Source: Gordionus sp. m RMFG-2023 | Taxonomy: Eukaryota; Nematomorpha; Gordioida; Chordodea; Parachordodidae | Direction of reading: 5' to 3' | DNA: 64,000 nt | NCBI RefSeq assembly: GCF_954871325.1 | Contig: NC_088777.1 | Location: forward strand, 53,134,002-53,198,001 | Part shown: in pieces, positions 1 through 11,459 of the stretch | Layout: each line of letters begins with the position of its first letter | Position numbering within the stretch: the stretch's first letter is position 1 | Notes under the pieces: model-generated | Database searches by the model: none | Told to the model about the DNA's origin: nothing | The model's input: the letters and a program-made list of their open reading frames with translations, nothing else | Translations under genes and position numbers: made by a program

Positions 1-110
1 ACCCAGTGGAAGAGTTTTTTTTCTTCTACCGATGGATTGACGTTGAATTTAAGGAGATCATCATATTAAGCAATTTAAAAAAAAAAAAATGTAATTAAAA
101 ATTTATAACT

Positions 111-245
111 GCGCCGATTGGCCGCTTTTGTTGACGGACGGCTAAAAATCGGCGCGTCGTCGCTTAGATTTCAGGGGGCTCGAGCCCCCGCGCTCCGCTC
201 CCTAGTGACGCCACGCCGGCCGCCGATAGTTTCGTCGGCGCACAG
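111..245. other. GC-rich island with inverted repeats
   Basis: This is a short GC-rich block inside AT-rich DNA. It contains a perfect 16-bp palindrome at 174-189 (GGGGGCTCGAGCCCCC). Near its ends are TGCGCCGA and the inverse TCGGCGCA. No reading frame is evident. Base composition unlike the surroundings suggests a transposon end or a small foldback element; the family is not recognised. Confidence 0.4.
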
Positions 246-399
246 GTCTACCTACGGCTAATATTTAATATTTAAAAAAAAAATCTCGAGCTAGGTTCAC
301 AATAGTTTCGAAAACATTTTCCCAAGCGCGGGTAATGACCATAATAATTTTGATAGTTCAGAAGTATTAATAAAAATTTTTATGCAGTTAAAAATGCCA

Positions 400-760
400 T
401 CAGAATCATTAAGGTTCCTTGGTTTTTTGATTAGGCCCGGCCCTGTCCTCCAAAAAAAATATTTTATAGGCTAATGTCCGCTGGCCCATATTCTATATTT
501 TAAAAAAAATTTCCAGGAGTCCAAGACCTTAATAATTTTGAAAGAATATTCTCTCATCCCTGGTCCAACCCATAATTATTTTTGATAAAAAATTTTTTTC
601 CCAAGCCCGGACCTATGATAATTCGTAAAAGATTTTCCCAAACCCAGGTCAAAGCCCATATTAATTTTGAGGAATATTTTTCTAAACCTAGCTTTAACTC
701 ATAATAATTTTTTTAAAAAAAAAAAATTTCTTCAAGCCCGGAGATAGTTAAATTTCTAAT
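400..760. repeat. Degenerate GCCCGG-rich repeat fragments
   Basis: Several short runs of AAGCCCGG or GGCCCGGCCC are separated by AT-rich spacers, as in the GC-rich foldback elements at 16680, 20233 and 40238. No clean ends or target duplication can be seen. This is probably an old, eroded member of that family. Confidence 0.3.
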
Positions 761-828
761 TAATTTATCATCAAAGAAGAAAATCTTCGATTTATCAGAG
801 TTAGTCTAAGGGTTAACTCTTTCTTTCA

Positions 829-830
<2 letters not shown>

Positions 831-920
<90 letters not shown>
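831..920. repeat. (CTTT)n microsatellite
   Basis: About 22 uninterrupted CTTT units. Simple tandem repeat without coding potential. Confidence 0.95.
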
Positions 921-921
<1 letters not shown>

Positions 922-964
922 ATGGGAAATTAGGAAAAACCCGGACAAACCACTTATTAGAGAG

Positions 965-1187
965 TAGTGTTGTCAAACGGTCCGATTTGAGCCGATTTTT
1001 AAAAACGGATAACTCAACATTATGGCTAGGAAAATGGTGTCCAAGAGTCGAGAATGTGCCAAGTTCAATCCTATTGTGCCATTCTCTGAGCAAAATCTTT
1101 AGGCTTGCACAATATTTTTCCGGAGAAATTATTGAATTAAGCCGTTTTTAAAAATATTGACTCAAATTGAGCCGCTTAACAACACTA
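965..1187. mobile_element. hAT-type MITE, copy 1
   Basis: This 223-bp non-autonomous element starts TAGTGTTGTCAAAC and ends in the inverse, TTAACAACACTA. Inner inverted blocks resemble GAGCCGATTTTTAAAAACGG. It is flanked by 8-bp target-site duplications that differ at one base (TTAGAGAG at 957-964, TTAGAAAG at 1188-1195). Eight-bp duplications and this TIR style fit the hAT superfamily. There is no transposase; the same family recurs at least six more times in the window. Confidence 0.8.
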
Positions 1188-1199
1188 TTAGAAAGAGAA

Positions 1200-2790
1200 T
1201 CGTGACAAAATCAGGTCCTGTCCTAATACCCTTTTTATAAGAAATAACGATTCTTATCAATCGTTTTATTGGAGATGGAAAACGAAAAGTGGAAAAGCGA
1301 AAAGCGAAAAGAAAAGAAGAAGAAGAAAAAAGTGAAAGGAAAAGGAAAAGGAAAGGGGAAAGCTAGGTGAAGGGAATAAAATCTGGGAAAGATCAGGGAG
1401 TGGAAAAGGGGAAAAGGAAAGAAAAGAGGAAAAGAAAGGAATGGGGGGGGGGTAAGATTAGAGGTGGGCCCGGGCCTAATTTTTTGACCCGACCCCACCC
1501 GCTCACGCAAGGCAATATTTTGATTTACGACCTTCACGCCCGAAAATTCACGGTGATTTTTTAAATTTTTTCAAAACTATCGCGCTTATAATTTTGCACT
1601 TTTTTTAAAAAAATTTATTCTATTTTATTTCTCTCAATTTCATCGTTCCATATTAATAACGAAAAAGAAAATTTTTATTTAGAAAAAGAGAAATGTACAT
1701 CATTTTTAATTACAAATCTTTTAAGTTCGTTCCTAACAGCTTTCATCCGGTAGGTGTTGATGCTTCATCAGAATCATCTAGAAATTCTCTAAATTTTTCA
1801 TTTAGAATATATAGGGCCTTATGAGTGTAGGGATGAATTGGGAAAGTTATGAATGATAGTTGGCATTGATTTATATCATCTAATTGTACGCCATTCCTCT
1901 AATAAGAGATAGGTTACAGAAAATAATCTTACTTGAAACCGAATTTGTCGGGGCTGACAAAATTTTACTCGCTAAATTTTCTCAAAATAGGAAATGAATA
2001 TTCCTGCTTCCAAAACTTCAAAATATTGTCTTGTTATTTGTCTTATGAGCGATGAATCTTTTAAGTTCGTCCTAAGAGCTTTCATCCGGTAGGTGTTGAT
2101 ATGCTTCATCAGAATCATCTAGAAATTCTCTAAATTTTTTATTTAGAATATACGGTCTTTTATGAGTGTAGTATGAATTAGGAAAGTTATAAATGAAAGA
2201 TGGCATTGACTTATATCATCTAATTTTATAACATTTAGCATTTTCAAAGGTTGTTTATAATATATCATCCTTTTCTTCTTCTATTAAAAACTTAAGACTT
2301 TTAAAAATTCGGATCTAGAATTAAGCCTACCTTCTGTATTGGCTGCAGAATAAATCTTTCTTTTAAAAGAAATCTTGTCCTGTCTTTTAAGGTTTTGATT
2401 ATTATTATATCACCTTCAGAAGGTTGACAAAATTTTACTAATTTTTGTTTCCATAGATAAACTTCATTTACTGTAGGACGAGAATCTGTGCTCAGATCAT
2501 TTGAGTATTCTTTAAATATTGATAAAAATAAATCTAACTCACGTATGATGTTGATATCAATTGTGGCTAATCTATTTAATTACCTGTATTACAGAATATG
2601 ATTTTAAGAAACTCTGTATTATGATATATACAGAATTCCATCTCGTTATTACATCTTGTTTAAAGGGTGTGGCTTAGCTTTCTATTAGCTGTAGATTGTT
2701 TGAAATATTGTACTATTTTTTTTTGCACCATTTATATTTAAATCTATTTCATTTAAACAATTGTCAAAAATATAAAGCGATAATATTATT
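1200..2790. other. Intergenic, repeat-derived
   Basis: A purine-rich low-complexity tract lies at about 1278-1445. Two diverged copies of one segment (cores near 1715-1900 and 2050-2230, both with TTTTAAGTTCGT and GTAGGTGTTGAT) form an imperfect direct duplication with a period of about 330 bp. No convincing gene was found; the overlapping ORFs around 1235-1564 are products of the purine tract. Confidence 0.4.
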
Positions 2791-3330
2791 TAGTAGGGGA
2801 GACCAGGGCTAGTCGGCGCAATTTTTGTCAAAATCATCATAGCTCAGAAAATAATGATCATATAAGATCTTACAAAATACCAATAGATACCTTAAACATC
2901 TACCTATAAATATATACTGTTATATTTTTTAAATATTTAATAATTATTTTTCTAGAAAGGTTTTAGTAAAAGTCATTTTTTGAACCTAGTAGCCCCGAAC
3001 CCGTGGTTAGTCGGATCATCGATGGGGCTAGTCGAATCAAGTGGTTTAGTAGGCTTCTTATGGGACTAAAAAATTTTTTCGCAGATTTTAATATATAACT
3101 ATGATACTTTATTTATATAATATTCTATTTATAATTATAACAAATAAAATAACAATCTTTTTTGACAGAGAACTACTCTACATTGAAACCAATCTTCAAA
3201 ATTATGAAAACTTTTATCCTGTTTACATATAATACACACATCTTTTATTAATGTTTATATTTATTAATAATAAATTTACTCAAAATTTATCTAATTCTAT
3301 ATTTAAATATATAACATCATTTGATTTTAT

Positions 3331-3640
3331 TATCAGGCTAAATATAATCTGATAACTAAAATATTCATGTCCAATAAAATGAATTAATTTGAATCATGTT
3401 ATATTGTCAATTAAAATAGATATATATATAAATATTTGTTTGTTAGATATAATTCATTTTAAATATATTGATATTATTATCAGGCTAAAATTTATATGCT
3501 AAAATTTTCATATCTAATAAAATGTATTAATTTGAATCATATTATATTGTCAATTAAAAAAAATATATATATTATATTTATTTGCTAGATATAATTAATT
3601 TAAATAATTGATCTTATTATCAGGCTAAAATTTATATATG
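3331..3640. repeat. Tandem repeat, period about 140-147 bp, inside the TIR element
   Basis: The marker TATCAGGCTA recurs at 3331, 3478 and 3618. The text between recurrences is clearly related, including ATTAATTTGAATCAT and TATATTGTCAATTAAA in each unit. Confidence 0.75.
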
Positions 3641-3660
3641 CAATATATATAATATCTGTG

Positions 3661-4015
3661 ACAATATATAATATATATTCACAATATGTATATGAAGATT
3701 TTAGTTTGCAAGATATTTATATAGGTCTGATATTATATTAAAATTGAAATGTATTATGAAAAATCAATCACATTAATAAATTTATATAATAATTATTATT
3801 TAATATATTACATTTATAAAATATTATATTATGATTATCTGTACAATATATAATATATTATCACAATATGTATATGAAGATTTTAGTTTGCAAGATATTT
3901 ATTTAGGTCTGATATTATATTAAAATTGAAATGTATTATGAAAAATCAATCACATTAATAAATTTATATAAAAATTATTATTTAATATATTACATTTATA
4001 AAATATTATATTTTA
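3661..4015. repeat. Tandem duplication, period about 181 bp
   Basis: A unit starting ACAATATATAATATAT at 3661 is repeated almost unchanged from 3842, with TATGAAGATTTTAGTTTGCA in both copies. It lies inside the 1765-bp TIR element. Confidence 0.8.
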
Positions 4016-4564
4016 ACCTGTAATAAATGGTATTTTTCTTAATGAGATATCATTTTCATACAGTTTTATAGTTTCTTCATAATCTTTTTTTAATAAAAAT
4101 TTTACTATTTTGAATTTCACATATATATTTGGGTACCATAATAATATAATAAAAATTGACTGATTGCGCCGACTAGCCACGATTCTACTAACCTCAATGG
4201 TGGTAATATTACTAATTTGATCTTAACATATATTTAAGCATTATATATCAATCTGAAACTTTCCAAAATATTAAAATAGATATTTAACTTTCATATAATT
4301 TTCATTTTGTCATGTTCAAATTTTTAATTTTTTAATAAAAATAATATTATTAAGTGGAAATATTGTAATTTTTATGTCAAAAACATGTCATAACGGATAA
4401 AAATTTAAATAGCTAAATATTATAAATTATTTTTATCCCCAATTATGGATATTATAGAATTCTATTTTAGAACTAAGTTTCAATTTTTAATCTTTACTGG
4501 TTTTAAAATAAAATTCTTTGAACCGTCAAGCCCCTTGCGCCGACTAGCCCTGGTCTCCCCTATA

Positions 4565-5940
4565 TGGCATATTACATGCTAGCGTTTCGTCATCTTTGAA
4601 TGCACTTATAAGATTTGCTCCATTATCTGCCACACAACTATACATTTATTCAAAGAATTTTCTACTTCTGCCTATTCTTATAAAATTGAATTGACTACAC
4701 TTTTAATTGACACCTTTCCCCTATGGCCAAAATAAATGTTTTTAATTCAAAATCCTTATAATGATAATATGTCTTGTAATGGTTAAAAAAACTTCGATTT
4801 TTATGTGGTCATACGTCCAAAAAGCAGTATTTTTTAACAATTAATTATTATTGAACATGCTTTTAATCTTAATCTTAATTTCATAGTATATTTTTGAAGC
4901 TATAGTGTTCATGAAAGTTTTACTAGCTCACAATTATATCTTTCATATTTTGTTGTCCATATTTAATACTGAAGTATTTTGTGAACGAGTCGTAGACATT
5001 ATTGTTTAATTTATCGTTTTATTAATATCAAGAAATTATTTTACAAAAAGAAAAATCAGATATATCTAAACTATAAAAAAATCAACATTATTTTAAACAT
5101 AAAAAAGATTAATAAAGATTTTCAAAATTATTTTACAGGAAAAAATAAAGTATATCTCAACTATAAAAAATTCGTCTCTTTTATAGGGAAAATAAAAGGC
5201 GCAATTATAAATTAAAATTAAATTGGCGCAAAGTGAAAAAAAGAACGTTTTTGTGGAATCGAGTTGTGTTAGTTTTATCGTACATAATTGGGGATAAAAC
5301 CTACCCCCCTAAACTTCCCGAAACTCAAAATATACCTTGGGATGCAGGGTGGTCTCCCGGACCCAACGGTCTAACTCATATTTTCGGATCACCTTACTGA
5401 GGACTCCTAAAGTAAGAAATCCAGTAAAGTGAGAGAAAACACAAAAGCCATATGTTTTATTTTCACTGTGTTTAATTTAAAACAAAAGAAGGACCAAAAA
5501 GAGAAACCTTTTTTTTAACTTTCATTTTATTGTAAACAAAAGGGGTATTAAAAAAAACTTTATTTATCTTTAACATAAACAAAAGAGGGGGATTAAAAAA
5601 CTTTTTCATCTTAACCATAATAAAAGAGGAGGATAAAAAAAACTTTTTTTTTCATCTTTAACAAATACCAACATTTATTAAATCTTGGCCCTAGCTTGTA
5701 AATTCGCTTTCTGCTGCATTCAAAGATCGAAGATCTTTACAAATAAAATATAGCTCACTTTTCTGTAAAGGGTTTCGGCAAAAATTTAGCAAAAAGTCTC
5801 GCGAAAACACTCCTGAAACAGAAAAAGAAAATAGAACTAACGATGACGTAAAAAAATGAGGGCTAAACTATTGTATGACGTAAATTTATTTTTTCTTAAT
5901 AGCTGATAAAAATAAAATTGTACAAAAATAATATATTATA
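4565..5940. other. Intergenic, no gene seen
   Basis: AT-rich sequence with a short GC-richer patch near 5290-5420 (CTCCCGGACCCAACGG) that resembles MITE remnants elsewhere. No coding region with supporting signals was found. Confidence 0.4.
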
Positions 5941-7779
5941 TGGAAGTTCTTTCGGATTCTCTACTTTTGACTGAAATTCTGAGGCCCAATTTTTTGATTA
6001 GGTCTTGTGAGGACCAAAAGTGGTAAAAATGGGCATGATGAATGGAACGAAATGATAATGATCAGAGATATTTCAATTTTTCTATACCTACCATATCGTT
6101 TAGGTTGGATAAAGCCAAAGAGTTGATAGATAAAAAATCCCAAGATAGGAACTTGTCATCTTCTCAAGGTAACTGAGGGGATTCCATCCAATCTACTATT
6201 TTCAGCAAACAAACCGGTGGGTTCTGTCGTGGAAGGGATCCCAGTTCAATTTAGAGCACGCCTTATAAGGCGATTGCATAGAGTGTCCAGAGGAGCTCGC
6301 CCGCTACTTCTGATGCATTGAAGGGAACGCCTACAGTAATACCTCTGTTTCTGACATCTGCAACATTTGTGTGAGAGGATCGAATTGATGTTTAAAATCG
6401 CAAAAATGAATTCCTGATCATCACTAAACTCAAGGCATAAGTTTTTAGAAGGAATTGCATCCAAAAATTAATGACCTAAAACAATATTCAAAGCAGCAAG
6501 AGGGGACTGGTTGATAGATTGCTTCTTGCTTCGACTTGGTTAAAGTGAGAAGAAGGGTTTCAGGGGTATTTGTGTTTCGCCCTAAGGAGAAAGCCTCATC
6601 TAGCTAATAATCCGTCGAAGAAGAATGTGATGCTGTGAAGCAAATATAGTCTTACTCGCAAACCTATAATAGGTAAATCTATTTACCGATAAAGCGATTG
6701 GAGACCGAATTCCAACTACATCATAGGAAGTGGGTAGATGGACTTGAAGCCAAGTGAGGTTGTTAAAATGGAAGTTTCACAATTTTCCCCCTGAAACTAC
6801 ACGTTTCACGTCTAAATTTGAAGATAGCAGTTGATCTTAATACCTGAAGATCAAATTAAACTAGAAATTAATTACACAACATTTACAGATATACATATAT
6901 ATTTTTTTAAATTATCCAACATTTCGTTTGACCTTGTTTCTCCCAGCAGTGGGTTGAGATCAGGGTTGTGAATTTGGTGGGTCAAATACATTTCGGTCAA
7001 TTGACTGAATTTGACCGGTCGGTTAGTTCGGTTGACCGACTTGCCTCGTTGAGATATTTTTTTTGTATGAGGGATCAACGAAAGCGAAGTAAAGAGCGTT
7101 TAAATGAAGGATCTTTATGAAAAATTAGTTTTTGCTGCTATTAAAAAAGAACTAATATATGAATTATATAAATGGTTCTCGTAATATTATTATAATGGAT
7201 TAGAGCTCGGTGTAGCACCTATATTTTCCTGATCTATCCAATCCAATTTATTTTTTGTTTCCTTACAAAAAAAAATCCGAGTATCGTTAAATTGGTGGAT
7301 TCGATACATAAAAATGGCGGATAAAAAAAAATTATTTATGGTTAACAATATGAAAATATAATATCATGAAAATTTTATTTTATTCAAAAGAAAACATATA
7401 TGGCATAATTAGTGCTTTAAGCCAAAAAAAAAGTAACGACAATCGATTACCTTCTTCTAGAGGTAACGAGTGACGGTAACGCGTTCCTTTTTCTTTATAA
7501 ACGCGTATATTTGAAATTTTTTTTAAAAATAAATTTATTTTTTAAATTTTTATAAATAATTTACGCCCGAGTTTTTAATTCACATCAAACCACCAAATTC
7601 CGCCATTTTGATTTTAAATTTTTTGTTGTTAAAATTTCGGTTAAGATTGGTAATTTAATCTAATATTGAATCAAATCAATGCATATATATATATATATTA
7701 TTATTATATTGTGCATTTTCTTCAAAGAGTTAAAACCTGCCTTGGCTTTAACATGAAACATTTATTTAGGCCAATGGAA

Positions 7780-7893
7780 GAAAACCGAGGGTTTCAAGTT
7801 TACATCTTGTGACTGTGAATTGTCACCCCAACCCAAATATTTTAATTTCAATTATGGAATAAACATGGGCATCTTTCATAAACTGTGCACTAT
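7780..7893 (+). CDS. Unidentified open segment, possible exon
   Basis: After an acceptor-like ATTTATTTAG, a frame stays open for about 40 codons before a TAA. It starts in phase 1 and is richer in GC than its surroundings; the peptide includes SCDCELSPQPKYFNF. It lies about 100 bp before the ORF at 7991. I do not recognise it. It may be an upstream exon of that unit or a retroelement remnant. Confidence 0.25.
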
Positions 7894-7990
7894 TTTCTAA
7901 GAGTGAAAAATGGGATATCTTATTAAACTGGTTATAAGAAGTTAGATCTTTTTTTATACTCTATGAAATAACATAGTTTTATTAAAGAGA

Positions 7991-8185
7991 ATGGCCACAA
8001 TTTTGACGAATCTTGTGATAAGCCCCAAATTACAGAGAATTTCAGATAATGAAAAGTCGTTCATAGATGAATATTGTATGGCTATATTTATGATTTTACA
8101 GGTTATGGAATCTGTTCTTTCGTCTCTTTCGATTTTAAAGAGAGAGAAGATAGAATGCATTTGGGAAATCTCACTCCCATTATAA
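7991..8185 (+). CDS. Two-ORF unit, copy 1, first ORF (unidentified)
   Basis: This 64-codon frame starts with ATG and ends in SILKREKIECIWEISLPL. A paralogous frame at 44606-44817 ends in SILESEYNINWGISPPL followed by stop at the same relative place, so this C-terminus is conserved between two loci 36 kb apart. An overlapping frame in the same DNA (8074-8310) is also open but is not conserved in the second copy, so I treat that one as the shadow. No family is recognised. The unit lies in the piece inserted into the left duplication arm. Confidence 0.4.
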   Translation: MATILTNLVISPKLQRISDNEKSFIDEYCMAIFMILQVMESVLSSLSILKREKIECIWEISLPL

Positions 8186-8347
8186 CTATGATAAAATTTA
8201 AAAATAGCTTTAAAATTGTTTCATTATGTCCATATATAAATGTAATTCTTCAAAGCAAAGCAAAGATAAAAGGTATACAATTGAAATATTGTTCACAATT
8301 TATATTTTGAATAATATTTTATTTCAATTGAATGTATATATTTTCAG

Positions 8348-8532
8348 TAATAATTAACCGCTATTTAAATCTTGGCCCTCGTAAAACTAGATGTCAGCGT
8401 AGAGAAAGAAGGTTGAACATACTTCTGAGAAAAGATCTCAAAGAAAAGGCAGACCTGATTCCTTTAAAAAACAACACAGTTACAGATAATTTTTCTAATA
8501 AAGAGAGAAATTGGATGAAGTTCTTGTTGTAG
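8348..8532 (+). CDS. Two-ORF unit, copy 1, second ORF or terminal exon (unidentified)
   Basis: An acceptor-like ATATTTTCAG precedes a frame that starts in phase 1 and runs to a TAG at 8530-8532. The peptide is basic and contains LRKDLKEKADLIPLKNN. The corresponding region of the second copy (44963-45195) has SLRKDIDKERTGLIPLSN, also preceded by an acceptor-like TTTTCAATAG in the same phase. Conservation at both loci argues for coding, past or present. Function unknown. Confidence 0.4.
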
Positions 8533-10471
8533 TTTTCTATTTTTGTTATATATTTGTATATATATATAATGATATATATGAAATGTCAATCAATAGTGAT
8601 CTTTTGATTTAGTTTGGTTTTGTTAGAGGATGAATGTAAAAGAATGTTGATGTTCTTTTGATGATGCATTTTTTATATGTATTTTTGAATATATGTTTAT
8701 GATATGATTATGATTGTAAGATTAATATAATTCGTGGGAAATAAAGTTAATTTTTATTATACATATATTCGTTTGTATATTTTAAAGGATATGTTAGTGT
8801 TAGATGTTCAATAGTTCTAATGAAAATTCTTTTGACGATGAAGTAACCTTTTTAAAAATAAAGATTATTCATTAATTTTTAATATATTCTTACAATTAAA
8901 ATAATTTGTTTATCATAAAACAACCCTCCCATCCTCTGCGTCTGTTGAACGTGTGTCACTAATCACTCTTATTTATCTGATCAAAATTTTAAAAATCAAT
9001 TATTAAAAATGAATAAATAATTATTACAAAAATATCATGTCTTATAATATATTATTTTTATATTATTATATAAATTATATATGTATATAATTATTATAAA
9101 AAGATATCTTATTATATATATCAATTTTGCATAATTTTATTTATATTATATATAGGGAAAATTATAATTTTTTGTATATAATATTTTATTTATTACATTA
9201 CGAGGTAACCCGTTACTTTTTTGAATATCCGGTAACGCGCGTTCCTTTTTTCCCGCGCAAAGATTAACGCGTTAATTTTTTGAAGTAACGTTTACAGCAC
9301 TAGGTATAATTATTCCTTTTAGTAATATCATTATTAAATTAAAGTGTATATATATATATATTAGGGATGACAACGATAAAGGAAAAAGACAATGCAATAT
9401 TTTGATATAAAATGATGTAATATATATTTCTTGTTATAATAAAAAATTATATTACCTACCATTACATCATAGTCTTGTAATAGTATTTGCAAATCCACTA
9501 AACAACACAGATCTATCCGTAAGTTATAATTTGCTTTATCCCTACCCTTATCTACGCGAACATACAGTAAACAGGTTAGGGCTCCTGTTGGCATATAACA
9601 AGAGAATCTCTATCTACTCATTTTCTAAGCAAAGTTTATTAGAAATCTTTGATATTAATATGCTAACAAGTGACAGTCCCTTCACAAAATAAATTTCTTA
9701 TCCCTCTCTACCCCCCACCCCTAATAAACCTGGCCTTTATATAATATTTGGCCCCACTAATGACCTCAGAAGGAAAGGTTTTCCCCTATCCTCAAATTTT
9801 TAAAAATGTTAGTTATTGAATTTTAATTCGGCATTCAAAAAAAATTAAATTAAATGAAGATGAAGATGAATACTTTTTTAAAAATAACTTTTTTCCTAGT
9901 GACGTTTAAGATATTAAAAAATGGTAAACTAATTCCTGCCTATCACCCAATCATATACACGTTAATTTTATATTAATTACAAATATCAAATATTAAAATA
10001 ATGTATAAGAAATTTTATAGAGGACGAATATTTTTACTATGAAGACTGACAAATTCTTTTAAAAATATCAATTTTCCCTAATAGAGTGCAACTGAATCAC
10101 TCTCAGGTACCGAAAGCTAGTCAGACAGACACCCGCCATTATAATTACTTATTTTCACCCCATAAATATTTAAGTAAAATGTAAGATATTCAATATTAAT
10201 ATTTCCGATTGTTTGTTAATAATGAAAGAACGAAAATAATTTAGTATTAATGGCATATGAAGCGGAATAATTCAAAATTAATCTTTTAAATCATTTATCT
10301 TAAAATTTAAAAATCAAAATTCTCCTATTACATTCAAAATTTGCTAGGCTAAATGTCTGCAAGTGACACAATATAATAACAAGTATATTATATGTATATT
10401 CATATAACATTTTGATTTAGCCTCCAAAATTTTATTGCCTCCTTTAAAATCGGTTCCAGAATAACATTAAT

Positions 10472-11452
10472 TTAATAATATATGGAAAAAATGAGAAATA
10501 TAACAAGATATTTTGCAGAAATATGAAGGTAATCTTGAAAATCTGTGGTAATAGAAAAGTTTGTAATTAGAGCTTCTATAAGAAACGGGATAGTAAAAAT
10601 TAAGGAGCTTAAAATATAAATATAATAAGGATGGAATATTTGTAAACTAAAGATGTCGTTAACTTTCCACACTTTGACATATTTTAAATTTATAATGAAC
10701 GTTCTCGAAGTCATTAATGAGTCTGCATTGTAATTGGTTGTTAGTCTTCCGTGTGAGCCTATGGTGTTAATTGGTACGCAATTTAATTCCTTGCATATTT
10801 TACGTCTCCTTATCCAATAGGTAAAAGTCACAATTATTAATAAAATTATGGATACCCCAAAGTATAAACAATGGAAGCAGATGTTTATATATGAATGAAT
10901 TTCAAAACTCAGATCCGAATTACATGGAAAGGAAGTGAGATTGGTGTCAGTCATGAAGCATTTGGGGGAAGAGAATAAAACGCTTACTAGCACTGCGACA
11001 AATATGTGCTTGTTTATGTTAAAATTTTGATATTGGCAAGGTCCTCTTATTCGAAGTAAATCATCGTACAAAAGTAGAATTTTTGACAAATACTGACAAT
11101 AATAAATAGTTACGTCAACACAATCCCCAATTTTGCAGATAAATTTAAACTTGAATATGGGAAAGACGATTGGAGAGAATGTGTAAATATAGTAAATATT
11201 ATTCACAGCTTCCATCAATATTATCATCATGAGAAGTTTTCTACGATTAGTATAAATCAAATTCTTTTCCTTGGAATACCTACTCGTAAATTTTCTAAAT
11301 TTTATCGCTATATCATTATGATTGAGCAGTAGCCATTTAACCTTCATGCTCAATGTGCAGCCCTTGAAACATAATATTAAGCGTTTGAAGATGTACAAAA
11401 GATTAAAGACCAATGCTAGACAATGAAGATTCACATAAGCCATTTTATACAC
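10472..11452 (-). CDS. Intronless seven-transmembrane receptor-like protein, copy A
   Basis: This intact 326-residue single-exon frame has seven hydrophobic segments. Segment 1 is at the extreme N-terminus, followed by a basic loop of about 45 residues. A Cys lies at the start of TM3 and TM3 ends in LLLYDDLLRIRG. TM4 ends with FSSPKCFM and the next loop holds another Cys. WIRRRKI follows TM5, and the last helix ends in IFSIYY at the stop. Basic residues cluster in loops 1, 3 and 5, so the N-terminus should be outside, the G-protein-coupled receptor orientation; the Cys pair and a DRY-like YDDLLRI also fit class A. The long first loop and lack of a classic NPxxY or C-tail are unusual. Insect-type gustatory receptors are an alternative (SLQIF followed by a helix resembles them) but have the opposite orientation. 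Copies B and C are close paralogues; A and B form an inverted pair. Confidence 0.75.
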   Translation of the reverse strand: MYKMAYVNLHCLALVFNLLYIFKRLILCFKGCTLSMKVKWLLLNHNDIAIKFRKFTSRYSKEKNLIYTNRRKLLMMIILMEAVNNIYYIYTFSPIVFPIFKFKFICKIGDCVDVTIYYCQYLSKILLLYDDLLRIRGPCQYQNFNINKHIFVAVLVSVLFSSPKCFMTDTNLTSFPCNSDLSFEIHSYINICFHCLYFGVSIILLIIVTFTYWIRRRKICKELNCVPINTIGSHGRLTTNYNADSLMTSRTFIINLKYVKVWKVNDIFSLQIFHPYYIYILSSLIFTIPFLIEALITNFSITTDFQDYLHISAKYLVIFLIFSIYY

Positions 11453-11459
11453 TATTTAA

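Larger units (their letters stand above)
2796..4560. mobile_element. 1765-bp TIR element with perfect 26-bp ends
   Basis: The first 26 bases (2796-2821, starting GGGGAGACCAGGGCTAGTCG) are the exact reverse complement of the last 26 (4535-4560). A TA dinucleotide flanks both ends, consistent with a TA target. Degenerate internal copies of the GACTAGCC motif lie near 2990-3050 and 4160-4200. The interior is AT-rich and tandemly repeated, with no transposase frame, so the element must depend on a partner. TA flanks suggest Tc1/mariner-like or a similar group; the family is not firmly identified. Confidence 0.8.
6905..9320. other. Segment inserted in the left arm only
   Basis: This stretch interrupts the match between the arms. 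It contains the two-ORF unit at 7991-8532. Around 7440-7500 and 9190-9300 there are GTAACG and CGCGTT rich patches that could be the ends of a mobile element. Exact borders and target duplications cannot be fixed by eye. Confidence 0.45.
5941..11455. repeat. Left arm of a large inverted duplication
   Basis: The reverse complement of 13230-16400 can be followed through this arm. The 7TM gene corresponds at 10472-11452. Its downstream flank corresponds at 10130 (ATTATAATTACTTATTTT against 14530). The block with CAGTAAACAGGTTAGG at 9560 matches 15075. The segment around 6890 (TAATTACACA) matches 15480, and the outer end near 5950 (CTGAAATTCTGAGG) matches 16350. About 2.4 kb, roughly 6905-9320, has no counterpart in the other arm and looks like an insertion. 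Confidence 0.8.

Noticed and set aside
1235-1564. Opposed ORFs near 1235-1564
   Set aside because: Products of a purine-rich tract; no coding signature.
8074-8310. 78-residue ORF overlapping the first ORF of the two-ORF unit
   Set aside because: The corresponding frame in the second copy has stops, whereas the alternative frame is conserved.
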